Of a stretch of 37,430 nucleotides of DNA, positions 1-7,949 are shown piece after piece; within the stretch, counting starts at the first letter, position 1, and every line of letters begins with the position of its first letter. Position numbers and translations under genes: made by a program. Where the stretch lies: positions 1 through 37,430 of the forward strand of contig JAFSZY010000037.1 of assembly GCA_017458845.1 (NCBI GenBank), written 5' to 3'. The DNA comes from Ruminococcus sp. (GTDB taxonomy: Bacteria > Bacillota > Clostridia > Oscillospirales > Acutalibacteraceae). The notes below the pieces were generated by a model. It was not told the DNA's origin, did no database searches, and worked only from the letters and a program-made list of their open reading frames with translations.

Positions 1-272
1 CCAACCCCGTGCTCACCACAATCAAGTACTTCCGCGACGAGTACGAGGCTCATATAAACGACAAGAAGTGTCCTGCAGGCGAATGCAGCGACCTCATCGA
101 ATACAGGATTATTGCCGACAAGTGTAAGGGCTGTACGCTTTGCGCGAGAAACTGCCCGGTAAACGCGATTACCGGCACGGTTAAGAATCCACACGTTATT
201 AACACCGACAAGTGCATTAAGTGCGGCAAGTGCTACACTTCATGTAAGTTCGGCGCTATTGTTAAGGAATAA
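1..272 (+). CDS. C-terminal end of NuoF/HydB-like NADH-oxidising subunit (partial)
   Basis: The reading frame is open from the window edge ([10 protein letters not shown]), so the 5' part lies outside the window and the first visible GTG is probably internal. The visible 90 residues hold the family's terminal sequence ([12 protein letters not shown]), a Cys pair in KKCPAGEC, and two ferredoxin-type [4Fe-4S] motifs ([12 protein letters not shown] and [11 protein letters not shown]). This tail is typical of the flavin- and NADH-binding subunit of electron-bifurcating hydrogenases and transhydrogenases (HydB, NuoF, StnB), where a C-terminal 2x[4Fe-4S] domain passes electrons on. The next gene follows after 12 bp with an AGGAGGG ribosome binding site, so the two are co-transcribed. 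The family assignment is secure; which complex it belongs to cannot be settled from the tail. Confidence 0.85.
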   Translation, partial: NPVLTTIKYFRDEYEAHINDKKCPAGECSDLIEYRIIADKCKGCTLCARNCPVNAITGTVKNPHVINTDKCIKCGKCYTSCKFGAIVKE

Positions 273-284
273 GGAGGGCTGAAA

Positions 285-2492
285 ATGATTAATCTTACAA
301 TTAACGGAAAGCAAATTACAGCCCCCGAAGGCTCTACAATTTTAGAGGCGGCACGCCTTAATGACATCTACATCCCCACACTTTGCTACGACAAGGCTGT
401 TGAGGTTTACGGCGCATGCGGACTTTGCGTTGTAGAGGCAGAGGGTATTCCCAAGCTTCTCCGCTCATGCTCGGCAAAGGCAAGCGAGGGTATGGTTATC
501 AATACCGAGAGCGACAGAGTTGTTCAGTCGAGAAAAATCGCAATGGAGCTTTTGATGTCCGCCCACGACGGCGACTGCGTTGCTCCCTGCCAGCTCAACT
601 GCCCGGCTCATACCGACTGCCAGGGCTATGTGGGACTTATCGCGAACGGCGAGTACGAGTCCGCGCTTAAGCTCATCAAAAACAAAATTCCGCTTCCGGC
701 TTCAATCGGACGCGTTTGCCCTCACCCCTGTGAGAAGGCTTGCCGCAGAAAGAACGTTGAGGAGCCTATCAACATCGCTCAGCTAAAGGCTTTTGCGGCT
801 GATATGGACCTTAAAGCAGACAGCTACACTCCCGACGTTGCGGCTTCAACCGGCAAAAAGGTAGCAATCATCGGCGGCGGCCCTGCTGGCCTTACAGCCG
901 CTTACTACCTCGCGATTATGGGACACAGCGTAACTGTTTACGATATGATGGAAAAGATGGGCGGAATGCTGCGCTACGGTATTCCCCAGTACAGACTTCC
1001 CAAGGATGTGCTCGACCGGGAAATCGCCATCATCGAAAAGACAGGCGTTAAGCTTGTCAACAACGTAAAGCTCGGCAAGGACTTTACAATTAAATCTCTT
1101 AAGGCTGAAAACGACGCGGTTATCGTTGCGGTAGGCGCTTGGAAATCAAGCTCAATGCGCACTCCCGGCGAGGATCTCGAGGGTGTTTACGGCGGTATCG
1201 ACTTCCTTCGCGGCGTAATCAAGGGCAACGCTCCCGAAATCGGTGAGAAGGTTGTGATCTGCGGCGGCGGTAACACCGCTATGGACGCCTGCAGAACCGC
1301 GGTAAGACTCGGAGCTAAGGAAGTTTACGTTGTTTACAGACGTACACGTAACGAAATGCCTGCCGACAAGCTCGAAATTGACGAGGCTGAGGAAGAGGGC
1401 GTAATCTACAAGTTCCTCACAAATCCGCTTTCGTTCAACGGCGAGAACGGCAAGGTTAAGTCGATTACCCTCCAGATTATGGAGCTCGGTGAGCCCGACG
1501 CTTCGGGAAGGCGCAGACCTGTTCCCGTTGAGGGCAAGACCGAGGAAATCGAGGTTGACAGTGTAATCCTCGCTATCGGTCAAAAGCTCGTTCAGGGCGA
1601 CGTTGCCGAGCTTAAGCTCAACGACAGAGGAAACATTGAAGCCGATCCCGACTTCTTCACAACCGACCTCGAGGGCGTATTCGCAATCGGTGACGCCACA
1701 AACAGAGGCGCTTCAATCGCGATTGAGGCAATCGGCGAGGCTGACCGCTGCGCAAAGGCTGTTGACGCTTACCTCAACGGTATGCCGCTCGACACAAGAG
1801 TTCCCTACATCAGCAAGCGCGACGAGAGCACAATCGACTACTCCGACAGACAGAAGGAGAGCAGAATTACTCCCAAGGTTCTGCCTGCGGACGTTAGAAA
1901 TAAAAACTTTGACGAGGTATCGCTCGGCTTTACCGAGGAAGAGGCTCAGGCTGAGGCTCAGAGATGTCTTGAGTGCGGCTGCCGCGAGTATTACAAGTGT
2001 AAGCTCCTGTCCGTCGCTCAGCTTTACGACATCAACCCGGAGCGCTTTAAGGGCGAAATGCCCCAGAAATACAACCGCGACGCCAACGCGTTTATCGAGA
2101 GAAACAACGCCAAGTGTATTCTCTGCGGTCTGTGCGTAAGATCCTGCCGCGAGGTTATGGATCTGCACTCAATCGGACTGCTCGGCAGAGGCTTTAAAAC
2201 CGACGTTTCTCCGGCGTTCGCGCTTCCGCTTGATCAGACAAACTGCACCAACTGCGGACTTTGCGTTGAGCTCTGCCCCACCGGCGCGCTCACCGAGAGA
2301 TCAACTCTCAAAAAGCAGGTTCCGCTTAACGAGGACTACACCGAGGAAACCGTTGAAATCGACGGCAAGCCGGCAAGCGTGCTTGTATCGCGCTACGACG
2401 GCAAGGTTCTCAGGGTAATCCCCAACGACGAGCTGTCAAGAAGTATGAAGCTTTCACGCGACGAGCTCATCAAGCTGGTTGAGAATAAATAA
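285..2492 (+). CDS. Fe-S flavoprotein: [2Fe-2S] + GltD/NfnB-type FAD/NADPH oxidoreductase + 2x[4Fe-4S]
   Basis: The 735-residue protein is a fusion of redox domains. Residues 1-75 are a plant-type [2Fe-2S] ferredoxin domain with Cys34, 45, 48 and 62. Residues 95-175 are the Cys-rich N-terminal domain of GltD-type reductases (Cys98, 102, 106, 112, 145, 149, 153). Residues 190-500 form the double-Rossmann flavoprotein, with FAD motif GGGPAG at 197-202, NADP(H) motif GGGNTA at 327-332 and the closing FAD motif AIGDATN at 467-473. Residues 610-670 carry two [4Fe-4S] motifs (Cys611/614/617/621 and 654/657/660/664). Directly downstream of a NuoF/HydB-like gene, it resembles the NfnB-like subunit of Sporomusa-type transhydrogenase (Stn), which couples NADH, NADPH and ferredoxin pools; that match is inferred. 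A terminator follows and no hydrogenase catalytic gene is downstream. An NADPH-dependent reductase working with another partner is the alternative. Confidence 0.85.
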   Translation: MINLTINGKQITAPEGSTILEAARLNDIYIPTLCYDKAVEVYGACGLCVVEAEGIPKLLRSCSAKASEGMVINTESDRVVQSRKIAMELLMSAHDGDCVAPCQLNCPAHTDCQGYVGLIANGEYESALKLIKNKIPLPASIGRVCPHPCEKACRRKNVEEPINIAQLKAFAADMDLKADSYTPDVAASTGKKVAIIGGGPAGLTAAYYLAIMGHSVTVYDMMEKMGGMLRYGIPQYRLPKDVLDREIAIIEKTGVKLVNNVKLGKDFTIKSLKAENDAVIVAVGAWKSSSMRTPGEDLEGVYGGIDFLRGVIKGNAPEIGEKVVICGGGNTAMDACRTAVRLGAKEVYVVYRRTRNEMPADKLEIDEAEEEGVIYKFLTNPLSFNGENGKVKSITLQIMELGEPDASGRRRPVPVEGKTEEIEVDSVILAIGQKLVQGDVAELKLNDRGNIEADPDFFTTDLEGVFAIGDATNRGASIAIEAIGEADRCAKAVDAYLNGMPLDTRVPYISKRDESTIDYSDRQKESRITPKVLPADVRNKNFDEVSLGFTEEEAQAEAQRCLECGCREYYKCKLLSVAQLYDINPERFKGEMPQKYNRDANAFIERNNAKCILCGLCVRSCREVMDLHSIGLLGRGFKTDVSPAFALPLDQTNCTNCGLCVELCPTGALTERSTLKKQVPLNEDYTEETVEIDGKPASVLVSRYDGKVLRVIPNDELSRSMKLSRDELIKLVENK

Positions 2493-2508
2493 ACCTTAAT
2501 ATAATCAT

Positions 2509-2546
2509 CCCCTCTTTCGTTGTTTTACGTAAGAGGGGCTGTTTTT
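2509..2546 (+). terminator. Rho-independent terminator after the flavoprotein gene
   Basis: An 8-bp stem CCCCTCTT / AAGAGGGG (2509-2516 with 2531-2538) is followed by CTGTTTTTT. It ends the redox operon. Confidence 0.85.
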
Positions 2547-2838
2547 TATGAATTGAAAATTGATAATGGAAAATGGACAATTAAGGGCGGGCTCTCCGTA
2601 GCCGGACGGCAACCCTTTTGTCGCTTTGCGACATTTCCCCTGTCAGGGGAATTTCCCGCACCCGAATTATATAAATCGGAGCGAAGCGACCCGAAATTAT
2701 CAATTATCAACTATCAATTATCAATTTGTAAAGCACCATATTAATTCAATCGGGAGCTAAACGTTTCGGACAATCTAACCTATCTCCCCGACCAAAATTA
2801 TCAATTATCAATTATCAATTTTCAATTAAATAAACCTC
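2547..2838. repeat. Gene-free intergenic tract of short AT-rich and palindromic repeats
   Basis: No gene is supported here. The tract contains many copies of a short AATTATCAATT-type unit (2548-2575, 2693-2726, 2795-2825) and nested hairpins around TGTCGC/GCGACA (about 2620-2633) and TTCCCCTG/CAGGGGAA (about 2635-2652). Similar degenerate repeats recur at 12596-12628 and 11301-11373. It looks like dispersed intergenic repeat DNA placed between the upstream terminator and the ldh promoter. Confidence 0.6.
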
Positions 2839-2867
2839 TTTACATCTCCGCCTGAATTTGCTACAAT
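2839..2867 (+). promoter_or_regulatory. Sigma-A promoter of ldh
   Basis: -35 TTTACA (2839-2844), a 17-bp spacer and -10 TACAAT (2862-2867), about 36 bp upstream of the ldh start codon. Confidence 0.75.
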
Positions 2868-2903
2868 AAAAGCGGAACAATAATACAGAAAGAGGGTATT
2901 TTT

Positions 2904-3857
2904 ATGGCTAACAACAACAGAAAGGTTGTGCTTATCGGAACAGGTATGGTAGGTATGAGCTTTGCCTATGCCGCGCTTAACCAGAGCGTTTGCGACGAGC
3001 TTGTGCTGATTGACCTTAACGATGTAAGGGCGAAGGGTGAGGCGATGGACCTCAACCACGGTCTTGCGTTCTCAAATTCAAGTATGAAGATTTACTTTGG
3101 AGACTACAGCGATTGCTCAAATGCGAACATCGCCGTTATCTGCGCAGGCGTTGCGCAAAAGCCGGGCGAGAGCCGTCTGGAGCTTTTACAGCGCAATACC
3201 AAGGTGTTCAGCTCAATCGTTCCGCGCGTGGTATCGAGCGGCTTTGACGGAATTTTCCTCGTAGCCACCAACCCCGTTGACATAATGACAAGAGTAACCT
3301 ACGAGCTTTCGGGCTTTAACGCCGCCAAGGTTATCGGTACAGGCACAACGCTCGACACCGCAAGACTGCGCTACCTGCTCGGACAGTATTTTGAGATTGA
3401 TCCGCGCCATATGCACGCCTATGTTATCGGTGAGCACGGCGACAGCGAGTTCGTGCCGTGGAGCCAGGCGATGATGGCGGTTAATCCGGTGCTCGATATG
3501 CTCGAAAAATATCCCGACAGATACAAGATGGACGACCTCGACCGCATCAGCAACGACGTCCGCACCGCGGCTTATGAGATTATCAAGGCGAAGGGCTCGA
3601 CCTACTACGGCATCGGTATGGCGGTTTGCAGAATTGTCCGCGCGATTTTCAACAACGAAAATTCGGTATTCACCGCGTCCGTAAGGCTCCGCGGAGAGTA
3701 TGGTCTGCGCAACGAGGTATTTATCGGCAATCCGTGCATTATCAACAGCGGCGGCGCTAACAGAATTCTTGAGCTGTCGCTGACCGGCGAGGAGCTTGAA
3801 AAATTCAAGAACTCCTACACAATCCTTGATGAGAGCTTTAAGTCGATTGATATTTGA
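2904..3857 (+). CDS. ldh: L-lactate dehydrogenase
   Basis: A 317-residue NAD-dependent LDH reduces pyruvate to L-lactate in the cytoplasm and so regenerates NAD during fermentation. The Rossmann motif GTGMVG is at 12-17, the NAD-ribose-binding Asp is D37, and the substrate loop has Gln85 in AGVAQKPGESR, which marks lactate rather than malate dehydrogenase (malate enzymes have Arg there). Substrate arginines are R91 and R154, and the catalytic His is H178 in IGEHGDSE. Length matches the family. The start has an AGAGGG ribosome binding site. The gene is monocistronic, between its own promoter and a terminator shared with the convergent regulator gene. Confidence 0.96.
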   Translation: MANNNRKVVLIGTGMVGMSFAYAALNQSVCDELVLIDLNDVRAKGEAMDLNHGLAFSNSSMKIYFGDYSDCSNANIAVICAGVAQKPGESRLELLQRNTKVFSSIVPRVVSSGFDGIFLVATNPVDIMTRVTYELSGFNAAKVIGTGTTLDTARLRYLLGQYFEIDPRHMHAYVIGEHGDSEFVPWSQAMMAVNPVLDMLEKYPDRYKMDDLDRISNDVRTAAYEIIKAKGSTYYGIGMAVCRIVRAIFNNENSVFTASVRLRGEYGLRNEVFIGNPCIINSGGANRILELSLTGEELEKFKNSYTILDESFKSIDI

Positions 3858-3878
3858 TAAATAAAATGTAACAACGTA

Positions 3879-3920
3879 AAACACACCCCGATTTAATTCG
3901 AGGTGTGTTTGTTATTTTAT
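3879..3920. terminator. Bidirectional terminator between ldh and the PadR-like gene
   Basis: A hairpin pairs AAACACACC (3879-3887) with GGTGTGTTT (3902-3910), with two more inner pairs after one mismatch. It is followed by GTTATTTTAT on the plus strand, and the minus-strand side is also T-rich. The stem lies between two convergent genes. Confidence 0.75.
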
Positions 3921-4403
3921 TAATAATTCCGCAACCGTGCTGTTCTCGGGAGGTGTTCCTCCGCCTGAAACCCAACCGGTTTTAAAAGCCGTGTGTATTA
4001 AATCTGTCAAAGTTTTTTCTGCTATGAGATAGTCTTTACTTCCGGTAAATGATTTATATATGTTATTAAACTTTTCTCTTTCGTCTGTCATCGGCTTTGA
4101 TTTCTTTAAGCTCTTAATTATTTGCTCATAATCGAAAAACATACGCAAGCGTTTTGCCAATTCAGCCTTTCCTTTTTCGGTAATCCTATGCTCCAGTCCG
4201 TGCGGATTGTTTTTGTCTTTTTCGATTAGCTTTTCAGTTCTGAGCCGCATCATAATAACGCTCAAATACTGTGTATCGCAATATATGTCACCATTTGAGA
4301 GCTTTAATATCCGGTCTTGAATGTTATAAATATCCGAATTTTGCTTTTCTAAAATTGATAAGATTATTATTTTGTCAAGAAATTCATTTCTGTTGCGCTC
4401 CAT
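3912..4403 (-). CDS. PadR-like winged-helix regulator with unusual C-terminal part
   Basis: A 163-residue cytoplasmic protein. Residues 5-85 follow the PadR-family winged-helix pattern: a helix starting LDKIIILSILEKQ, a second helix ending in YLSVIMMRLRTEKLIEKD, a wing, then HRITEKGKAEL. PadR proteins are usually repressors responding to phenolics, drugs or envelope stress. The C-terminal 75 residues are not recognised; they contain two short predicted helices and a Gly/Pro-rich tail (GWVSGGGTPPENS). A GGTG ribosome binding site precedes the ATG. No transporter, the usual PadR target, is adjacent. The ligand and target are unknown. Confidence 0.65.
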   Translation of the reverse strand: MERNRNEFLDKIIILSILEKQNSDIYNIQDRILKLSNGDIYCDTQYLSVIMMRLRTEKLIEKDKNNPHGLEHRITEKGKAELAKRLRMFFDYEQIIKSLKKSKPMTDEREKFNNIYKSFTGSKDYLIAEKTLTDLIHTAFKTGWVSGGGTPPENSTVAELLIK

Positions 4404-4420
4404 AATACACCTGCCACAAA

Positions 4421-4780
4421 ATAAAAAATGCGTGTCTCACGAATGAGCCACGCATGAAAAACGCTCAGCTCATTTTTGTTGCGACACAAATCTTTAGTCA
4501 TTTTTGAGAATGGTAAAGTAGAGCCTGCGTTTTTACCGATATAAAAAATGCGTGTCTCGAAAATGAGTCACGCATGAAAAACGCACAGCTCAATTTGTTG
4601 CGACAAAAACTAAACATCCATTCAAGCGTATGTTTATTAGAGCGTGCATTTTTACCAATATAAAAAATGCGTGTCTCACGAATGAGCCACGCAGAAAAAC
4701 GCACAGCTCATTTTTGTTGCGACACAAATCTTTAGCCATTTTGGGTAATGTTAAAGTAGAGCCAGCGTTTTTACCGGGTA
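4421..4780 (-). repeat. Three tandem ~120-bp repeat units, each ending in a terminator-like hairpin
   Basis: Three direct repeats occupy 4421-4540, 4541-4659 and 4660-4780. Copies 1 and 3 are very similar and copy 2 is diverged. On the minus strand each unit ends with GCGTGnCTCA, a tetraloop, TGAGnCACGC and then ATTTTTTAT, the form of an intrinsic terminator. Each unit also contains the block TTTGTGTCGCAACAAA. Apparent minus-strand reading frames cross the units but have no convincing ribosome binding site. Possible explanations are tandem small RNAs, stacked terminators, or a dispersed repeat that expanded here. Confidence 0.75.
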
Positions 4781-4894
4781 ATAAAAACACAGTACCCAAA
4801 ATGTATACTATTATTTAGATTTATGTCGCAAATTTATTCTATCATACTTTTTTGAAAAGCGCAACCGATATTTATATATTTTTCTTTTCAAAAC

Positions 4895-4978
4895 GTGACG
4901 TTAGAGGAAACGTCTGCCCCCTCCGTCATTTTGCAAAGCAAAATGCCACCTCCCCCGTTTTGACGGTGGAGGCTTTAA
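4895..4978. repeat. Palindromic intergenic element
   Basis: The outer arms pair CCTCCGTC with GACGGTGGAGG, and an inner perfect arm pairs CATTTTGC with GCAAAATG around AAA. It resembles the CCCTCCC/GGGAGGG elements elsewhere in the window. No gene is supported between 4781 and 5029. Confidence 0.5.
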
Positions 4979-4983
4979 ACTCT

Positions 4984-5012
4984 AAAAAAGCCTGTCCAAA
5001 ACGGACAGGCTT
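4984..5012 (-). terminator. Terminator of the uracil permease gene
   Basis: A 10-bp perfect stem AAGCCTGTCC / GGACAGGCTT (4988-4997 with 5003-5012) is followed on the minus strand by a run of T. Confidence 0.85.
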
Positions 5013-5029
5013 AAATTATATCTTATGTC

Positions 5030-6484
5030 TTATGTGCTTTTATTGCTTTTCTTATACTTGTAGTCCTTATCGGGGAAGATCGCGTTGAGCACGATACCTG
5101 CGATAGAAGCAACTGCGAGCGGTGAAAGTGTGATGTTCGCGCTGCTGATGTTGAAGCTAACGGTGTCAGCCTGCAGACCGAGCGCGCAAACAAGGATAAC
5201 CGCCGCCACGATGAGGTTGCGGCTCTTTGTAAAGTCAACGTGGTTTTCAACGAGGTTGCGCACGCCGATAGCGGAAATCATACCGTAGAGCACAAGCGAG
5301 ATACCGCCGATAATGCAGCTCGGGATTGTGCCGATACGCGCTGCGACAATCGGGAAGAACGAAATACCAACCGCAAAGTAAGCCGCGATACGGATAACCT
5401 TGGGATCGTAAACCTTTGTAAGCGCGAGCACGCCGGTGTTCTCGCCGTATGTAGTGTTTGCAGGGCCGCCGAACAGCGAAGCGAGGGTTGTAGCCAAGCC
5501 GTCGCCAAGGAGCGTTCTGTGCAGGCCGGGATCGGCAATGTAGTTCCTGCCGACGGTTGAACCGATCGCGCTGATGTCGCCGATGTGCTCCATCATTGTT
5601 GCGAGCGAAATCGGAACGATAGCGATAATCGCGGAAAGAATTGTTGTGCCGTTCGACCAGTCAATTCCGCCGAACACGGTGTTTTTCCAGTTAACCGGGA
5701 AGTCGATAAGCGCGCCGTCGCCGAAGATTTTGCCTGAGCCGATATTATCGAGAACTTGGTGAAGTCCGCTGAAGTCGAAAATCGGGAGATACTTAACTAC
5801 CTCGCCTGCCTCGTTAAGCTCAGCGCCGCCTGAGAACATCCACGGAACGTTCTGAATGAGGTCGGGATTTGCCTGACCGATGTAGTAAAGTCCGAGCGCG
5901 ACGGCGTAGGAGATTATAAGTCCGAGGATAATCGGAATAATCTTTGCCATACCCTTGCCCCAGATGTTGAAGATGATGATTACAGCAAGGGCGACAATTG
6001 CCAAGAACCAGTTGGTCTGGCAGTTATTAACCGCCGAGGGAGCGAGTCCGAGACCGATTGCGATGATAATCGGGCCTGTAACAACAGGCGGAAAGAAACG
6101 CATTACCCTCTCAACGCCGATAGCCTTGATGATACCTGCCAAAAGAAGGTAAACAAGACCTGCGGCGGCTACTCCCAAGCAGGCGTAGGGCAGCATTGTA
6201 TTTGGATCAGCGCCTTCGGGAGCCATTGACTTGACCGCGGCATAACCGCCGAGGAACGCGAATGATGAACCCAAAAACGCAGGAACTTTAAACTTTGTGA
6301 GAATGTGGAACAGAATTGTTCCCAGACCTGCCATGAGCAGGGTTACCGAAACGTCAAGTCCGGTGATAATCGGCACGAGGATTGTTGCTCCGAACATTGC
6401 GAACATATGCTGAATTCCGAGCACAATCATTCTGAATTTGCCGAGCGAACGGGCGTCGTAAATGCCCTCGTTTTTCTTACTCAA
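5030..6484 (-). CDS. uraA: NCS2-family uracil permease
   Basis: A nucleobase:cation symporter of the NCS2 (uracil/xanthine permease) family, an integral membrane protein with about 14 hydrophobic segments that imports uracil for salvage. The family core is visible: GATILVPIITGL near the start, then IADPGLHRTLLGDGLATTLA and the signature region around GGPANTTYGENTGVLALTKVYD. A TTG start at 6484 is chosen because AAAAGGAG lies 8 nt upstream; the in-frame ATG at 6517 has no ribosome binding site and would add 11 basic residues. This gives 484 residues. A 16-bp palindrome at 6520-6535 may be an operator. Uracil is more likely than xanthine as substrate by similarity to UraA/PyrP, but that is not proven. 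Confidence 0.9.
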   Translation of the reverse strand: MSKKNEGIYDARSLGKFRMIVLGIQHMFAMFGATILVPIITGLDVSVTLLMAGLGTILFHILTKFKVPAFLGSSFAFLGGYAAVKSMAPEGADPNTMLPYACLGVAAAGLVYLLLAGIIKAIGVERVMRFFPPVVTGPIIIAIGLGLAPSAVNNCQTNWFLAIVALAVIIIFNIWGKGMAKIIPIILGLIISYAVALGLYYIGQANPDLIQNVPWMFSGGAELNEAGEVVKYLPIFDFSGLHQVLDNIGSGKIFGDGALIDFPVNWKNTVFGGIDWSNGTTILSAIIAIVPISLATMMEHIGDISAIGSTVGRNYIADPGLHRTLLGDGLATTLASLFGGPANTTYGENTGVLALTKVYDPKVIRIAAYFAVGISFFPIVAARIGTIPSCIIGGISLVLYGMISAIGVRNLVENHVDFTKSRNLIVAAVILVCALGLQADTVSFNISSANITLSPLAVASIAGIVLNAIFPDKDYKYKKSNKST

Positions 6485-6519
6485 TTTACCCTTCTCCTTT
6501 TTATAAATTTTCCTCATTG

Positions 6520-6535
6520 TTCTACACTTGTAGAA
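6520..6535. promoter_or_regulatory. 16-bp operator-like palindrome upstream of uraA
   Basis: TTCTACACTTGTAGAA has perfect 7-bp arms and contains the core TACAnnTGTA, which is the core recognised by BlaI/CopY-type winged-helix repressors. It lies 36 bp upstream of the chosen TTG start. No BlaI/CopY gene is visible in the window, so the binding protein is unknown. Confidence 0.45.
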
Positions 6536-6559
6536 AGACCGAACACTACAATATTCAAT

Positions 6560-6597
6560 CCTAAAAATAAGGCTGTCTGCTTTCGCGAGACAGCCTT
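6560..6597 (-). terminator. Terminator of the str operon after tuf
   Basis: The 10-bp stem AAGGCTGTCT / AGACAGCCTT (6569-6578 with 6588-6597) is followed on the minus strand by ATTTTTAG, just downstream of tuf. Confidence 0.85.
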
Positions 6598-6617
6598 GAA
6601 TTTTTGAATAATTAAAA

Positions 6618-7826
6618 TTACTCGTTGATAGCGATAACTGCGCCTGAACCTACAGTTCTGCCGCCCTCACGGATAGCAAAACGGAGACCAACCTCGATAG
6701 CGATAGGAGTGATAAGCTCAACATCCATCTCTACGTTATCGCCGGGCATGCACATCTCTACACCGTCGGGAAGAGAGATTGTGCCTGTAACGTCTGTTGT
6801 TCTGAAATAGAACTGGGGACGATAGTTGTTAAAGAAAGGTGTGTGACGGCCGCCCTCGTCCTTAGTAAGAACGTAAACCTGACCGCGGAACTTTGTGTGG
6901 GGATGAATTGAACCGGGCTTAGCAAGAACCTGACCTCTTTCGATCTCGTCTCTGCTTACACCACGAAGGAGCGCGCCTACGTTGTCGCCTGCCTCAGCAT
7001 AGTCAAGAGTCTTTCTGAACATCTCAAGACCTGTAACAACAACTTTTCTCTTCTCCTCTGTAAGACCAACGATTTCAACTTCGTCGTTAGTGTTGATTGT
7101 ACCTCTCTCAACTCTACCTGTAGCAACTGTACCACGACCTGTGATTGTGAATACGTCCTCTACGGGCATGATAAAGGGAAGGTCAGACTTTCTCTCGGGA
7201 GTAGGAATATACTCGTCAACAGCGTCCATAAGATCGTGGATGCACTGATACTCAGGAGCGTTAGGATCTGTGGATGTGCTTGTAAGAGCAACATAAGCTG
7301 AACCCTGGATGATAGGTGTATCGTCGCCGGGGAACTCATACTCGTTAAGGATGTCACGGATTTCCATCTCTACGAGCTCGAGAAGCTCAGGATCGTCAAC
7401 CTGGTCAGTTTTGTTCATAAATACAACGATGTAAGGAACGCCAACCTGACGGGAAAGAAGGATATGCTCTCTTGTCTGAGGCATAGGACCGTCAGCAGCT
7501 GATACTACGAGGATAGCGCCGTCCATCTGAGCCGCACCGGTAATCATGTTCTTTACATAGTCAGCATGTCCGGGGCAGTCAACGTGAGCGTAGTGACGCT
7601 TAGCTGTCTGATACTCAACGTGAGCTGTGTTGATTGTGATACCACGCTCTCTCTCTTCGGGAGCCTTATCGATATTAGCGTAATCAACGAAGTCAGCAGC
7701 TGTGGAGTCTTCCATAGACAGAACCTTTGTGATAGCAGCTGTTAATGTTGTCTTACCATGGTCAACGTGACCGATAGTACCAATGTTTACATGCGGTTTA
7801 TTTCTTTCAAATTTTTCTCTAGCCAT
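6618..7826 (-). CDS. tuf: Elongation factor Tu
   Basis: A 402-residue translational GTPase that delivers aminoacyl-tRNA to the ribosome. The G1 motif is GHVDHGKTT near residue 19, G3 is DCPGHADYV and G4 is NKTD. Domains 2 and 3 are complete and the protein ends in [17 protein letters not shown] ribosome binding site precedes the ATG. It is the last gene of the str operon, and the 123-bp gap from fusA contains an internal promoter. Only one tuf copy is visible here. Confidence 0.98.
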   Translation of the reverse strand: MAREKFERNKPHVNIGTIGHVDHGKTTLTAAITKVLSMEDSTAADFVDYANIDKAPEERERGITINTAHVEYQTAKRHYAHVDCPGHADYVKNMITGAAQMDGAILVVSAADGPMPQTREHILLSRQVGVPYIVVFMNKTDQVDDPELLELVEMEIRDILNEYEFPGDDTPIIQGSAYVALTSTSTDPNAPEYQCIHDLMDAVDEYIPTPERKSDLPFIMPVEDVFTITGRGTVATGRVERGTINTNDEVEIVGLTEEKRKVVVTGLEMFRKTLDYAEAGDNVGALLRGVSRDEIERGQVLAKPGSIHPHTKFRGQVYVLTKDEGGRHTPFFNNYRPQFYFRTTDVTGTISLPDGVEMCMPGDNVEMDVELITPIAIEVGLRFAIREGGRTVGSGAVIAINE

Positions 7827-7870
7827 TTGAAAAAATCCTCCTTTTTTAAATAGAAATAATTACCATAGCT

Positions 7871-7899
7871 ATTTTAGCAACTTCTTATGAAAATTGCAA
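7871..7899 (-). promoter_or_regulatory. Internal promoter in front of tuf
   Basis: On the minus strand, -35 TTGCAA (7894-7899), a 17-bp spacer and -10 TAAAAT (7871-7876) sit in the fusA-tuf gap. It could give EF-Tu extra expression independent of the rpsL promoter. An AT-rich 7-bp hairpin (ATTAAAC/GTTTAAT, about 7918-7934) lies just upstream. Confidence 0.65.
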
Positions 7900-7949
7900 T
7901 AGTTTTTTGTATTTTCATTAAACTAAATGTTTAATGATAATGTTAAGGA

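Noticed and set aside
1152..1583. 143-residue reading frame on the minus strand inside the flavoprotein gene
   Set aside because: It is a shadow of a strongly conserved coding sequence and lacks a ribosome binding site.
2520..2744. 74-residue frame downstream of the flavoprotein gene
   Set aside because: It begins inside the terminator and runs through repeats; no ribosome binding site or protein-like composition.
3213..3884. 223-residue minus-strand frame opposite ldh
   Set aside because: It lies almost wholly within ldh, whose motifs are complete; the opposite frame is open only through codon bias.
4421..4780. CRISPR array
   Set aside because: The units are about 120 bp and alike over their whole length; there are no short repeats separated by unique spacers and no cas genes.
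4498..4799. Two overlapping minus-strand reading frames of about 68 residues across the tandem repeats
   Set aside because: They arise because the repeat length is close to a multiple of three; the repeated Cys/Phe-rich sequence has no ribosome binding site or gene-like codon use.
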